The notes: generated by a model from the sequence alone, not told the origin. 27,500 nucleotides of DNA from Anaeromyces robustus (GCA_002104895.1 MCFG01000075.1:90001-117500), one strand, 5' to 3'. Positions 1 through 16,332 are shown, counted from the stretch's first letter. A program made the numbers and translations.

Positions 1-907
1 TATTCTAATTTGGAAATTAATACTAGACAATATCTTAAATCATATTCAAATGATACATTCACTTTGAGTGAAGTAAATATTACTTTTCAAAGTATATCAT
101 AATCACAATAATTACATAATAGTTAAAAAATAAATAAGTTTCAATATTATTAATAATAATAATTTGTAATTATATATATAAAATTTAATAATAGGATGAA
201 TGGACGACAGTTGAAATAAAATATAATGGTATTCTTTATGATACATTATATGATAGATTAGATATTTGTAATGATGGACCTGAGATAAACTGGTTTAAAA
301 TCAGAAATATTTATCTCCAACCGGTAAGAAAAAATATACATTATAATATATAATTCTTATTTTTAATATATACATATTAAAAATATATTAATATGTATAT
401 AACATAAAAAAAATTAAAATAAAAAAAACAAAACAATAACTACAGAAATATAAATTTACTACATCATCAAAAAATGCTAAAGCTTGTTGTACTTATAATC
501 AATGTATCTGTAGAAAACAAGTTAGAAAAGTATATAAACGTAGAAGTAAATCAGTAAGTTAATTATAAAAATAATTTAATAATAATAAAAATTATAATTA
601 ATTATATAAATATTATAATTAATATATTTTTATTTTTAAAATTTATATAATAAACACTTTATTATTTAGAACTCTTTGGTATGTTATATATATAAATATT
701 TATTTTATTATGCATAATAATTAAAAATTATAGTAGAAAATAAAAAACATATTTTTTTTTAATATTTAATGACTATATAAATAAACAACTGTATTAACAA
801 TTTTTCTCTTTTAATATTATATATTTATTATATATTAGACAAAATATCATAAATCCATTCTTCCTTTAATCATCAATTTTATTATTATAGCCTTACTCCT
901 TATATAG
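1..907 (+). CDS. 3' part of an unrecognised gene with a hydrophobic C-terminus
   Basis: The 5' end lies outside the window. I splice five exons: <1-72, 195-323, 446-553, 670-678 and 839-907, ending in TAG. All introns are GT-AG and all junctions are phase 0. The visible product is 128 residues. It holds a segment around DEWTTVEIKYNG and RLDICNDG, then a Cys-rich patch (CCTYNQCIC), then a strongly basic stretch (RKVYKRRSK), and finally about 16 hydrophobic residues that run to the stop (ILPLIINFIIIALLLI). That tail suggests a tail-anchored protein or a GPI-attachment signal; the basic flank argues for the former. The DEWTTVEIKYNG...LDIC stretch faintly recalls an ML (MD-2-related lipid recognition) fold, but I would not name it on that. 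Exon 4 is only 9 nt. If it is skipped the frame is kept. If intron 4 is retained instead, the protein would end early at 715-717 without the hydrophobic tail. Confidence 0.6.
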
Positions 908-1912
908 AATAATTTATATAATTTATACAAGAAAGTTAAAAGACAAATAATAAAGGACATTTTTATAAGACAAATTATGAAGGACATTTTTCATAAAAAG
1001 AAAAAAAAAAAATTACTATATTTCATCATATTATTAATTTTCATGAATGATTTATTCCATTAATTTTGAATATATGATAAGATCTTTAATAATAATTTAA
1101 AAAACTAACTTTTTTAACTAAAAAAAATATAATATAAAAATTAAAATATATAATAAAAAATAAAATAAAGATTAAAAATAAAAATAAAAATTAAAATAAT
1201 TAGCTTATAATTATATATTCAGTGTAACTATGACTATAATTTTTTTTGATTCATTGTGGTGAAACAACTAATACAGTATTTCAATTCCACTCAAAAAAAA
1301 ATAAAAGTTATCATCACCATATATAATATGCTAATTCTCTTATTTTTTTTTTTTCTTTTCTGCTAAAATAGAAATAAAAAAATTATTTAATCATTATAAA
1401 TAATAATAATAAAATATCTTTTTTATTCCTTTTTAATTTCTTTTTTCCTTTATTTCTACTTTTTTTTATAATATTAATTATATATTTCTTTCTTCCTTGA
1501 TATAAAATTAAAAATAAAAAAGAAAAAAATTTTTTTTTGAGATTATAAATTTTCTTAAAAAAAAAACTATAAATTGATTGGCTAAAAATTTAAAAATTTA
1601 ATTGGATATTATTATAAAATCATCAACTTAGATTTTTTCATTCATTTGTATAATAATTATTATATATTAATATGAATATATAGAAATAATTACAATAATT
1701 ATTATACAAGTTTTTATTATATATTATATATTATAATTAACATTTAAAGTAAAGTTTTTTTTTTAAAGTATTATTAAAAAAAAATAATTTTAGAAATAAT
1801 ATATATATGTTTATGGAATCAAGGACATATAAAATAAAATAATATATATGCTATATATTACATAAAATAATATTTTATTAATAAAATTCATATATTATAT
1901 ATATTAGGTTAG

Positions 1913-2157
1913 GAGCATATTGTGCTTGCTATTATTAATGTTAAAATCACTGTAAATTCCAATACTTATAAAGATATTCTAAAAATATCGAGTTACACTG
2001 TTCTTAATTTATTTTTGTGGAAAAAAAGTATGAATTACTTTTACCCTAATATTAATTAATGATATATAAATACTCATATTTTATAGAATGAAGTTAATAA
2101 GACGTTTTGTTTAAGTCGTTATGTATGTAATGTACTTGTTTCAAATTTGTTCTTTGA
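1913..2157 (+). pseudogene. possible two-exon gene fragment
   Basis: This island is clearly richer in G and C than its surroundings. After an AG at 1911-1912 a frame stays open and reads EHIVLAIINVKITVNSN... to a GT at 2028. Splicing to an AG at about 2094-2095 keeps frame and continues as INKTFCLSRYVCNVLVSN... to a stop near 2155. No start codon or upstream exon is visible and I do not recognise the product. It may be a decayed gene end, an exon of an unseen gene, or chance. Confidence 0.2.
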
Positions 2158-2289
2158 CTTACAATTTTGAATATTAAAAAAAGTTAAATCTAAGAATACT
2201 TTTACACTTTACAAAAAAAATAATATTATATCAATAATAAAATTATATTATATTACTTAAAAAAAATAATTAAATTATAAAATATTTCT

Positions 2290-2865
2290 ATTTATTTTGA
2301 CTCATTGAGTCGATTTTAACAACCAAATTAATAATAAAAAAATGTATAAAATAAACTCATAAATAAATAAATAGTTCCCTAATAAATAAATAAAATGTAT
2401 AATTAATTAAGTGAATAAATAAATATGAGTATTTATTTATTCTATAAAATATGAAAAGAATTTATTTAAATAAATTCTTTTCATATTAAAGATTTCCTAA
2501 GCAAAATTAAGCTTAAAATTTTATTTAAATTAATAATAATATTCATTGAATTAAATTTATCTAAATATTAATTTTATATTCACATAATTATAATAGTAAT
2601 ATATCTAGTTTTTAATTTATATATTCATTTAATTAAAATAATAGTTACATATATCTTATTATTAATTTGTCCAATCACATAATAGTTTAGAATAGATTTT
2701 TGAATATATATATATTAATTCATTTTGACTGTTACGAGTTGATATTAGCAACCAAACTAACAATAAATAAAATGTATAAAATAACCCCATAAAAAAATAA
2801 GAAGTTCCATAGTAAATAAATATAATGAAATGTTTAATTAATTAAGTGAATAAATAAATATTATA
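2290..2865 (+). repeat. diverged direct repeat, two copies of about 140 bp
   Basis: Copy one is about 2290-2427 and copy two about 2719-2865. Both run through the same ordered landmarks: a TTTTGACT...GAGT block, AACAACCAAA or GCAACCAAACTAA, AAAATGTATAAAATAA, AAGTTCC or TAGTTCC, and TTAATTAATTAAGTGAATAA. They differ by substitutions and small indels, so the duplication is old. No coding capacity is visible. Confidence 0.65.
2413..2487. repeat. two adjacent perfect hairpins
   Basis: The first hairpin (2413-2442) has a 13-bp stem GAATAAATAAATA around a 4-base loop TGAG. Five bases further on, 2448-2487 is a perfect 40-nt palindrome with no loop, centred on the TTTAAA near 2467. They lie immediately after copy one of the 140 bp direct repeat. 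They may be the remains of a small inverted-repeat element, or a site prone to cruciform extrusion. Confidence 0.7.
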
Positions 2866-4747
2866 TAAATTAATTATTTACATATAGCAACCTAGTGAAT
2901 ATAAAATTCATTATTTATATATATATATATATTAAAAGATTTTTTTTATATAAGAAATAATAATTATTATAAAATTTAAAAAGTTATAAAAATAATAATT
3001 AATTATTATTATTATTTATTATTTTATTAATAATAAAATTATAAAATTAGTGAAAAATCAGATATAAAAATTAATATTTTATATATATTTAAACAAGTTT
3101 TATAAAAAAACTTTATCTTTAAATCTTTTAAATTTTTAATCAAAGATATATGAAGCTATTTATTTATCTTTATTTATCTCTATTCTTTTTTTTTTTTTTT
3201 TTTTTTTTATTTTTTTTATAAGATTCAATAATAAATATGGTTGTTTTTTATCACCCTTAGATTATACTGGTGGAAATAAAACCCATTTACACCAAATACA
3301 TTCATATCATTTTAAAATATTATAATAATATAATATAATATAATATATTTATTATTAGAAATTAAAAAGTTTAAAAAAAAAACAAAAAAACTAGTGTATG
3401 ATATCATATCTTTTTTTTTTATTTTTTTTAAAAAAAATGTCATTTTCTATCATTTGGTTATAATATATTGATTTCATATATTTATTTAATTAATAAATTG
3501 AATCTAATACATTTTAATAAATATTATAATATATTAAAATATATAAACATTAATTTAATATTATATTTTATTATATTATATTATATTATATTATATATTA
3601 TATTATGTTATAGAAATTTTTATTAATGAAATATATATAAAAGGAAAAGAAAAAAATTACATTTTTTACTTAAATCTATATATTACATTATATTATATTA
3701 TATTATAATATAAAATGAAAACTTTAAATATAAATAAATAAATATATAATTATTAAATAAATAATTTAATTAATAAGTAAATAGATAAAAACTAAGAGAA
3801 TAAATAATTTTAATCTTTTTTTAAAAAATAAAAAAAAAAAATAAAAAAATTAAAATAAAAAAATAAAAAAAAAAAAAAACATTTTAATAATTAATTATTA
3901 AATAAATTAATAAATAATAATTAATTTAAATAGAGTTATCCAACTTAATTAGTAAAAAATTTGTTAAAAATTAAAAAAAAATAAAAAATAATAATAATTA
4001 ATAATAAAAAATATTACATTAACTTTTTATTTGTTTTCTTTTTTATTTTTAAAAAAGAATAAAATTAAAATTAAAAATTATAAAAAATAAAAATAATAAT
4101 TGAAAATAAACCTTTATAATAAAAATAAATAAATAAATTTTAAAACTAATAAATAATAATTTTAAACGGTATTATATATATTTGAAATTTATTATATATT
4201 TTATTTTTTATATCAATATGGAAATATTATTATAAATTATATCTAAGGAAAAGGAACTATAATAAATATAAAAATAATAATAAATAAAAAATGGCATTAA
4301 AATATAAATTTTAAATTATAAACAGGAACATAATAATAATTATGAAAACACAATTATTTTGAAATATCAAATAATTAATAAATATTTTTTTTTCAAAATA
4401 AAAACAGACTTTTAATTCAAACTTCTAAACAATCACTCAAGAATTAAAAGAAATGTGACATAAAAAAAACAAATATTATTCAGTAGTAAAAAAAAAAAAA
4501 TTCATTTCAAAATCAAATTTTATAAAAAATTAAATAAAAATAACAATTACATATTTGAAATGTAATGAATATATTGTTTTAAGTATAATGACTAACAAAA
4601 TATTTATTTTTTATTTTTATTATTTTTATTATTTTTATTATTATTATTATTTACAATATTTAAATATACATAAAAATTTCAATTTAAAAAATTATAAAGT
4701 ATAATAATTACAATTTTATTAATTAAAAACTTATAAAAAAAGTTAAA

Positions 4748-9793
<5,046 letters not shown>

Positions 9794-10101
9794 ATAAACA
9801 TAAACATAAATACGAAATCCAAATAAAATACAAAATAAATAAATATATATTTATTTCCATATGTTTTACAGTATTAAATTTTAATCTAATACATTCATAT
9901 AATTTAATAATAATATATTTATAAATTTCAATTATAATAATACAATAAATTAATAATAATTTCATCAACAACATTTAATAATAAGATAAAAATACAAATA
10001 CAAATAAAAGTAAAAAAAAAAAAAAACTATTATTATAAGAATAATAAATAACTCAATAGATCAACAACAAAACAATAAAAATATATAATAACATAATAAC
10101 T

Positions 10102-10142
<41 letters not shown>

Positions 10143-10709
10143 AAAAGAAAAAAAAAAGTAAAAAAAAAGTATAAAAATATATATATATAATAAAAACATA
10201 ATATATATATATATTATATATATACTTTTCATTATATGCCTATCAAATAATATTAAATATATATATATATATATATTTTAAAAGAATTCTATTTTCAAAG
10301 AAACTTTTAAAAAAGTTTTATGTTACTTTTTTTTTTTTTTTTTTTTTTTAAATAAAAACAATAATAATAATATTATAAATAATGGTATTAATTATTTTTA
10401 TCATAATATATCTTATAATATAGTAATTATACTTTTTTTTTATTATTAATAAATAATTATAAATGCAAATAATTTTAAAATAAAACAAAAAAAAAAAAAA
10501 AAAATAAAAAATAAAAATAAAATAAAATAAAATAAATATATAAATAAATAAAATATAGAATAAATTCTCTCTTTTTTTTTTTTTATATACTTTATTTCAA
10601 TATAAATCCTTTTATATATATATATATTTTAAATTTAAGTATTATGTTTGACATTAATGAATATTTTAAAATATTTAAATATTTTTTAAATCTTTTTTTT
10701 TTTTTTTTT

Positions 10710-10845
10710 ACTTGTTATCATCTCATATATTTCTCTTTTTTATTAATAGTTCCTTTACTTGTTATATCATCTCATATATTTTTCTTTTTTATTAATAGTC
10801 CTTTTACTTGTTATCATCTCATATATTTCTTTTTTTTATTAAAAA
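10710..10845 (+). repeat. tandem repeat, three units of 47-49 bp
   Basis: Units start at about 10710, 10757 and 10806. Each begins ACTTGTTATCATCTCATATA (the second has an extra TA) and continues through a T-rich part to ATTAATAG. A reading frame runs through it only because the repeat happens to lack stops; the product would be low-complexity and hydrophobic, so I treat it as non-coding. Confidence 0.8.
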
Positions 10846-10986
10846 TCAGTTTATTTAAAAAAATTTATTATAAATATATATATATATATTTATAATTTTT
10901 TTAAGTTCAACAATATCAATTACTTTATAATCAATTAATAGTAATAATTAAAATAAAATAAAAGAATTACATTACATAATTTGAAG

Positions 10987-11142
10987 TTATTCCAATACGA
11001 ATACATATATCTATATATATTTTTAATAATTAATAGTTACACTAACAATAAACCAAATAATTTGATTTTATATTGGAATAAGGTTAATCTGCTAAATAAA
11101 ATTTTTTCTTTGGTACAAATCACGTACCAATTAAAAAATTTT
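10987..11142. repeat. two neighbouring inverted repeats
   Basis: An 11-bp perfect arm pair TTATTCCAATA / TATTGGAATAA sits at 10987-10997 and 11071-11081, enclosing 73 bases. Next to it, TTGGTAC at 11110-11116 pairs with GTACCAA at 11124-11130 around the 7-base loop AAATCAC, and A/T flanks extend the stem outward with mismatches. This could be a decayed miniature element; I find no target duplication. Confidence 0.55.
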
Positions 11143-11984
11143 TTTATCCTAGTAATATAATAATAAAATAATAAAATATAAAAAAAAATCAATAATAATA
11201 ATAATAATAATAATATTGTATTAATAATATTATTATTTGTATTATTATATATAAGAATTATAAAATAAAATATTACTATTAACTAATTTCTATATATTTA
11301 TTTTTAATATATATATTATTATATTACTATATTATTATATTATTATATTAAGATATTATTAAATGGCTTCTTATATATATAAAAATTGTGGATGAATCAT
11401 GCGAAGATTAAATTAAATTACAATACTAATGATCATAAAATATTTGTATTTCATTATTGGTTATTCTTTTAATTATTATTATTAATATTATTAGTATTAT
11501 TATTAACAAATATAAACAATAATAAATATTGTTTATTTTTTTTTATGTTTATTTTTTTTTTAAAAAAAAAGTAATTATTTTATTGTTTTTGTTTTTTTGT
11601 TTTATCTTATTATTATCTTTTTTTTTTTGTATTATACCCTAATCAGTAATCAACTTTATTATGTTTGACAAAATAAAATAAAATAAAAAATAAAAAATAA
11701 AAATATAAAAATATAAAAATATAAAAAAAAAAAAAAAATTAATAATTAAACTTTACATATATTTCTATATTTTGGGTAAAAAAAAAATTTTTTTTTCGTT
11801 TTTGTAAAACGTTTTCTTTTTTTTTTTTTTTTTTGTTAAAAAAAAATGTTTTAAGTTTATATTAAATGATTTGCAATTTTTCTCTTTTTTTTTTTTTTAC
11901 TATTCAATTTATTATTCTTTAAAGTTTTTAAAAAAAAAAAAAAAAGCAATTAAAAAATGAAGATAAAAAAAAAATATAAAAACA

Positions 11985-12062
11985 TTTATTTTATTTATTT
12001 ATTTATTTATTTATTTATATATTTATATATTTATTTATTTATTTATTTATTTATTTATCTAT

Positions 12063-12121
<59 letters not shown>

Positions 12122-12138
12122 TCTATTTATTTATCTAT

Positions 12139-12196
<58 letters not shown>
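11985..12196 (+). repeat. long (TTTA)n microsatellite
   Basis: About 200 bases of TTTA units with occasional TCTA and TATA variants. Its length is a multiple of no codon pattern of interest; one frame reads a repetitive Ile-Tyr-Leu-Phe string that is not a protein. Confidence 0.95.
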
Positions 12197-12198
<2 letters not shown>

Positions 12199-12402
12199 TA
12201 AATAAGATTTGAATATATTTGATATATATATTTGATATATTTATTATTAAATAAGTTTATTAATTATTATTTGTTTAAAAACAGAATGAATAAAAAAATG
12301 AGATGTATTCTAAATAAATAAAGAAAAAAAATTTTTTTTTCTTTTTGTACTTAATGATTAATAATAAAATAATAAACTTTATTTAATAATAAATTTGATA
12401 AG

Positions 12403-12458
12403 AAAACCATTAAAAAATTACTTCATTTAAATTCATTAATTAATTTTTAATGGTTTTT
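12403..12458. repeat. inverted repeat upstream of the 28-codon ORF
   Basis: AAAACCATTAAAAAATTA at 12403-12420 is mirrored by TAATTTTTAATGGTTTT at 12441-12457, with a single-base gap in the stem and about 20 bases between arms. It lies about 100 bases upstream of a TATA box. It could be a regulatory palindrome or the end of the preceding unit. Confidence 0.5.
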
Positions 12459-12558
12459 ATCTTTTTTTTAAAAGAAATGATTAAATGATTAATTAATAAA
12501 TTAAAAATTAAAAATAATATTATTCATTCATTCATTCAAAAAAAAAATTAAATTTTAG

Positions 12559-12566
12559 TATAAATA
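12559..12566 (+). promoter_or_regulatory. TATA box candidate
   Basis: TATAAATA followed by GAGAAAG stands out as a consensus TATA element, 96 bases upstream of the ATG at 12662. A T/C-rich stretch and the A-rich leader CTCAAAAATGCC follow. The arrangement is that of a strongly expressed RNA polymerase II gene. Confidence 0.4.
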
Positions 12567-12661
12567 GAGAAAGAAATATCTTTTTTTTTATTTTCTTTAT
12601 TATTTATTTTTACTATATAAATTATTTTAAAAATAATAAAAAATTAAAAACTATCTCAAAA

Positions 12662-12748
12662 ATGCCTCCAGTTAAAGTTGATCAACTCGATACTTCTACT
12701 CAAGAAGCTATTAAAGAAGCCGTTAAGAAGCTTATTGGATTCTTTTAA
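12662..12748 (+). CDS. 28-residue ORF behind a good promoter, unrecognised
   Basis: Reads MPPVKVDQLDTSTQEAIKEA and ends VKKLIGFF. The second half alternates Ala/Ile/Val/Leu with Glu/Lys in a pattern that would form an amphipathic helix. Codon choice (GCC, AAG, CTC, GTT) is richer in G/C-ending codons than in the other genes here, which in such genomes often marks high expression. The ATG context is A-rich and a TATA box lies 96 bases upstream. I see no GT donor in it of the kind used elsewhere in the window, and no continuing exon downstream. It could be a true micropeptide, the surviving first exon of a truncated gene, or chance. Function unknown. Confidence 0.35.
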   Translation: MPPVKVDQLDTSTQEAIKEAVKKLIGFF

Positions 12749-14050
12749 ATAACCTTTAATATTTAAAAGTAAATATATATTATTATTATAAATACTTTTA
12801 AATAGAAAAATTTTATATATTTATATTTAAATGAATATGAATATTGTTATTTCATATTTTATTTTATAATTTATAATATATCTAATATAAAAACTATATA
12901 TTTTAAATAGGTTAAATAAAAGAAAAAACCCAATATTTATTATTCTTTTGAAATTAAGGTCATAAATACTAAAATTCAAAGGAAAAAATAAAGCAAAAAA
13001 AAAAAAAATAAATAAAGCAAAAAGAAAAACAAAAAATAAAACAAAAAATACAACAAAAAATAAAATAAAATAAAATAAAAAAATGAAAATAAAATAAAAA
13101 TAAACAAAAACTAAAAAACTAAAAAACTAAAAATTAAAAACAAAAATAAATAAAAAAGAAAAATACAATTTAGAATAAAATAAAAAAATGAAATTTATGA
13201 TAAAAAATAAAAATTTACAATAAAATAAAATAAAAATAAAGACAAAACAAAAAATAAATAAAAATATAAATAAAAGTTTAAATATATCTTTTCATTTTTG
13301 CATAATATTTGTGTTAAAATATATTTATCTTTTTCGAAATACTGGGCTGTTATTATTATAATAATAACAAAAAAAAATCCTTAAAAATTTTTATATATGT
13401 AATATATATATTTTATATTTTGAATAAAACTTTATTCATAATTTATATTTTATTATTATTTGTTACTTAGTATTGTTTTTATAATTAGAAAAAAAATTTT
13501 TTATGGTATTGGTATTTTTTTTTTTTAAGATAATATTTTTTATTAATAATCTTTTTAATATTTAAAACTTATTATTAAAGATATTTTTTTTAAAAAAAAA
13601 AAAGAAACTTTATATTATGAATGTATAAATTTTAAAGTGTATATTGTTAATTTATTTGGTTTATTAAATTTACTTTTTTTTTTCCCTTTTCCCATTTTCA
13701 TTTATTTTTTTTTAATTAATATATTAAAAATAATAATATATATATATAATAATAAATATTATATATAAATACTATTTAAACCCAATTTCTGAAAGGGTTG
13801 TATTTATCATTATATACTAATAATATTATTATGTTTGTTATATAATGATATTTATTATTGTTATTGTTACCGTTATTGTTATATATATTACTAATTATTT
13901 ATTAGTTTCAATATTATCATATAATATCATATTATTAGTGGTATTATTATGTTTTATTAATAAAGTTAAGATTTTTCTCAAGGTAGGTATTTTTTTATTT
14001 TTATTTTTTTTTTTTTCTTTAATGATTATCATTTTTGGTAATATTTACAA
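12749..14050. other. A/T-rich intergenic region
   Basis: Poly-A-rich block with AAAAT and AACAAAAT units (about 12960-13270), then mixed A/T DNA up to the 3' end of the minus-strand acetyltransferase gene. An open frame at 13845-14078 is low-complexity, hydrophobic, and overlaps the end of that gene. Nothing else is supported. Confidence 0.6.
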
Positions 14051-14605
14051 TTACAATTCTACTAAATTCCAATTATAATAATATTTTAATGGCCATCCCA
14101 TAAAAGTATCTATTAAATCTTTGAATTCTTCAGGTTTTACTTCATCTCCATATCCCATGGTTGCAAAACTTAATACAGGTTCTTGTTGTTTATAAGGTAA
14201 ATCTTTCATACCACAATGAAGATAAAATTCATGACGTTTTATACGTTGTTCATGATCATCAGATTCTTCTCTCCAATCTTCTAAAGCTAAAATTATTTTA
14301 TAATCTTTATATTTTTCAAGTAATAATTTTAAAGCTTTGGTTCCATAACCTTTACCTCGTAAAGAGGAATTTATAGCAAAATAATATAAATAAATATAAT
14401 TTTTTCCTTTTATTTTTATAATATAGGACCAACCAACCCAAATATCATTATCATAAAAATTCCATTGTTCTGCTTTTCCTTTTTTAACTCTTCTTTGTAA
14501 TGACCAAAAATTTTGTCTTTCTTTTGAAGGAAAAGCTTCTTTATACAATTTTTCTATACGTTGATATTCCGTTTTATTATTATTATCTACTTCTTTAAGT
14601 TCCAT
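14051..14605 (-). CDS. GNAT-family N-acetyltransferase, intronless
   Basis: A 184-aa single-exon protein on the minus strand, starting at the ATG whose first base is 14605. It would move an acetyl group from acetyl-CoA to an amine; the substrate cannot be read from sequence. The GNAT core is clear: an N-terminal helix region with LYKEAFPSKER (20-30), central strands IWVGWSYIIKIKG and NYIYLYYFAINS, and motif A SLRGKGYGTKAL (81-92), the acetyl-CoA pyrophosphate loop (R/Q-x-x-G-x-G/A). Then IILALEDW (104-111), HEQRIKRHEFYLHCGM (118-133), a usual C-terminal GNAT helix and strand, and a tail with MGYGDEV. The layout resembles single-domain GNATs of Firmicutes. Lack of introns beside 13- and 15-exon neighbours points to transfer from bacteria. 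Codons are as A/T-rich as the host's, so it has had time to ameliorate. Cytosolic by lack of signals. Confidence 0.9.
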   Translation of the reverse strand: MELKEVDNNNKTEYQRIEKLYKEAFPSKERQNFWSLQRRVKKGKAEQWNFYDNDIWVGWSYIIKIKGKNYIYLYYFAINSSLRGKGYGTKALKLLLEKYKDYKIILALEDWREESDDHEQRIKRHEFYLHCGMKDLPYKQQEPVLSFATMGYGDEVKPEEFKDLIDTFMGWPLKYYYNWNLVEL

Positions 14606-15340
14606 TTTTATATATATTATATTATATTATATTATATAATTGATATACTAGATTACTTTTTATTATTATTAATATTGTTGTTGTTGTTGTTGTTAATTAA
14701 AAAGAATTTTTTCTAGTTATATTATGGATTTAAATTTTAATAAAATTATAAAAACTTAATAGAATATATTGAATGTATTGAATTTTTGAAATTTTAATTT
14801 CAAATTTCAGTTTGAAATTTTATTATTATTACTACTATGAATTATAAATTGTATGATATAATTCTCTTGTTTTTAAAAAAAATTTTGGTATAATACAATT
14901 TTATTATATAAATATAATAAAAATATTAATATTATTTTATTATTATATAAAAAAAATTCGAATTTCTTTTTTAAAATCTTTTCAATTGATTTCAAATTTT
15001 GTGGTTATCCTTATTTTATATATAATATTTATATATTTTTTAAACTATAAATTTTAAATATAAATTTTTAAAAAAAAAAAAATTTTTTTTTTTTTTCTTT
15101 GATTTAAATTAAAAAAAAAAAACAAAATAAAAAAATTAATATTAAAAAATAGCCAATGATATTTTAGTATAGCATAACACAACCTAATCAGTTTTTCATT
15201 ACTTTTTTTTTTTTTTAAAAAAAAAAAATAAAAAATATTTATTTTATATTTAGAAAAAATATTTTTTTATATATATATATTATACATATTTTTAATATAT
15301 ATAATCTTTTAACTAAAAAGTATTTGCTAAGTAAAAATAT

Positions 15341-15342
15341 AT

Positions 15343-15437
<95 letters not shown>
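15341..15437 (+). repeat. (TTTA)n microsatellite
   Basis: An almost perfect run of about 24 TTTA units, followed by an AATTAAATT-type transition (AATTAATTAAATTAATTAAA). Confidence 0.95.
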
Positions 15438-15438
<1 letters not shown>

Positions 15439-16332
15439 ATTAATTAAATTAATTAAATTAATGATATTAACAAAATCTTTATTATATATAATTTAATAAC
15501 ATTTAATTATTTTTAAAATTAATAATAAATATAATATATGAAATTATAAACACTTTTATTAATCAAAGAAGACACTGGATATTATATATTATACTTAAAA
15601 AATTAATAAAATATAAAATAAAATAAAAAAAATTAATAAAATATAAAATAAAAAGCTTTGATATTACTTAATTAAAATTATCTTAATCTTCTTCATTTAT
15701 TTTACTACCCTTTCTTTATCTTTTATTCAATTTTTATTTAATTGCAAACGATAATTTAATTTACATTTATTAGTATTTTAATTTTTTAAAAAAAATTATA
15801 TTATATGGTTTATATTCCTTGAATAATAAGTATTCAAAAAAATAAAATATGTTATATTATAATAATAATGTAACTTAGTACTAAAAATAACCGAAAAGAT
15901 AATTTTCACTATTTTATATATACATATATATATTCTTATTTTATAATTAATTTTTTTTCTTTCTATTTTGTTTCCATTTATTTTAACAAATTTTTTTAAT
16001 AATTTCAAATAAGAAAGATTGAAAGAATTTATTGTATGTTATAAATTGACAAGAATTTAGAGAATCCAGATGACATTATATTTATCTTGAATATTATTAA
16101 TTTATAATAACCCGAATGATATAAATTAATTTATATATATATTTTATGATTAATTCTTTAATTTTTTAATTATTAGATTTTTTTTTTATATAAAATGTTA
16201 CCTATAGTTTTTTTCAATATTATATATATTAAAAGTATTGTTAATTAAAAAAAAAGATATATTTATTTCAATTATTATATGATTAATATAAGAAATAAAT
16301 ATTGTTTTGTTTCAACAAAGTATAAAGATATT

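Larger units (their letters stand above)
908..4747. other. A/T-rich intergenic desert
   Basis: Nearly 3.9 kb of homopolymer runs and short ATT, TATAT and AAAT tracts with no gene I can support. Exceptions are listed separately: islands of higher complexity near 1240-1330, 1913-2157 and 3225-3320, a diverged ~140 bp duplication (2290-2427 and 2719-2865), and two neighbouring hairpins (2413-2487). The last few hundred bases should hold the promoter of the branching-enzyme gene, but I cannot single out a core element in the A/T background. Confidence 0.6.
9794..12558. other. A/T-rich intergenic region
   Basis: Holds the 3' flank of the branching-enzyme gene, with several AATAAA-like motifs directly after the stop, and then long A, T and TA tracts. 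Listed separately are a 47-49 bp tandem repeat (10710-10845), two hairpin-forming segments (10987-11142), a (TTTA)n tract (11985-12196) and an inverted repeat (12403-12458). A slightly more complex island at 11360-11465 has no usable reading frame. No gene is supported. Confidence 0.6.

Noticed and set aside
1240-1320. Open frame reading HCGETTNTVFQFHSKK
   Set aside because: About 26 codons without a start, acceptor signal or partner exon; too little to call even a gene relic.
10644-10895. 83-codon hydrophobic open frame
   Set aside because: It runs through poly-T and a 47-49 bp tandem repeat; composition is low-complexity and nothing supports expression.
11360-11465. Short ATG frame MASYIYKNCG in a slightly complex island
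   Set aside because: Only ten codons, with no donor or following exon that extends it.
11957-12205. Open frame reading repeated Ile-Tyr-Leu-Phe
   Set aside because: It is a frame through a (TTTA)n tract, with no complex sequence on either side.
13845-14078. 77-codon plus-strand frame overlapping the acetyltransferase 3' end
   Set aside because: Composition is Ile/Leu/Val/Phe from T-rich DNA, and it overlaps a well supported minus-strand gene.
14161-14376. 71-codon plus-strand frame
   Set aside because: It is antisense shadow of the acetyltransferase coding sequence.
16010-16125. Open frame reading NLENPDDIIFILNIINL
   Set aside because: Short, no start, a stop just upstream, and no joining exon found.
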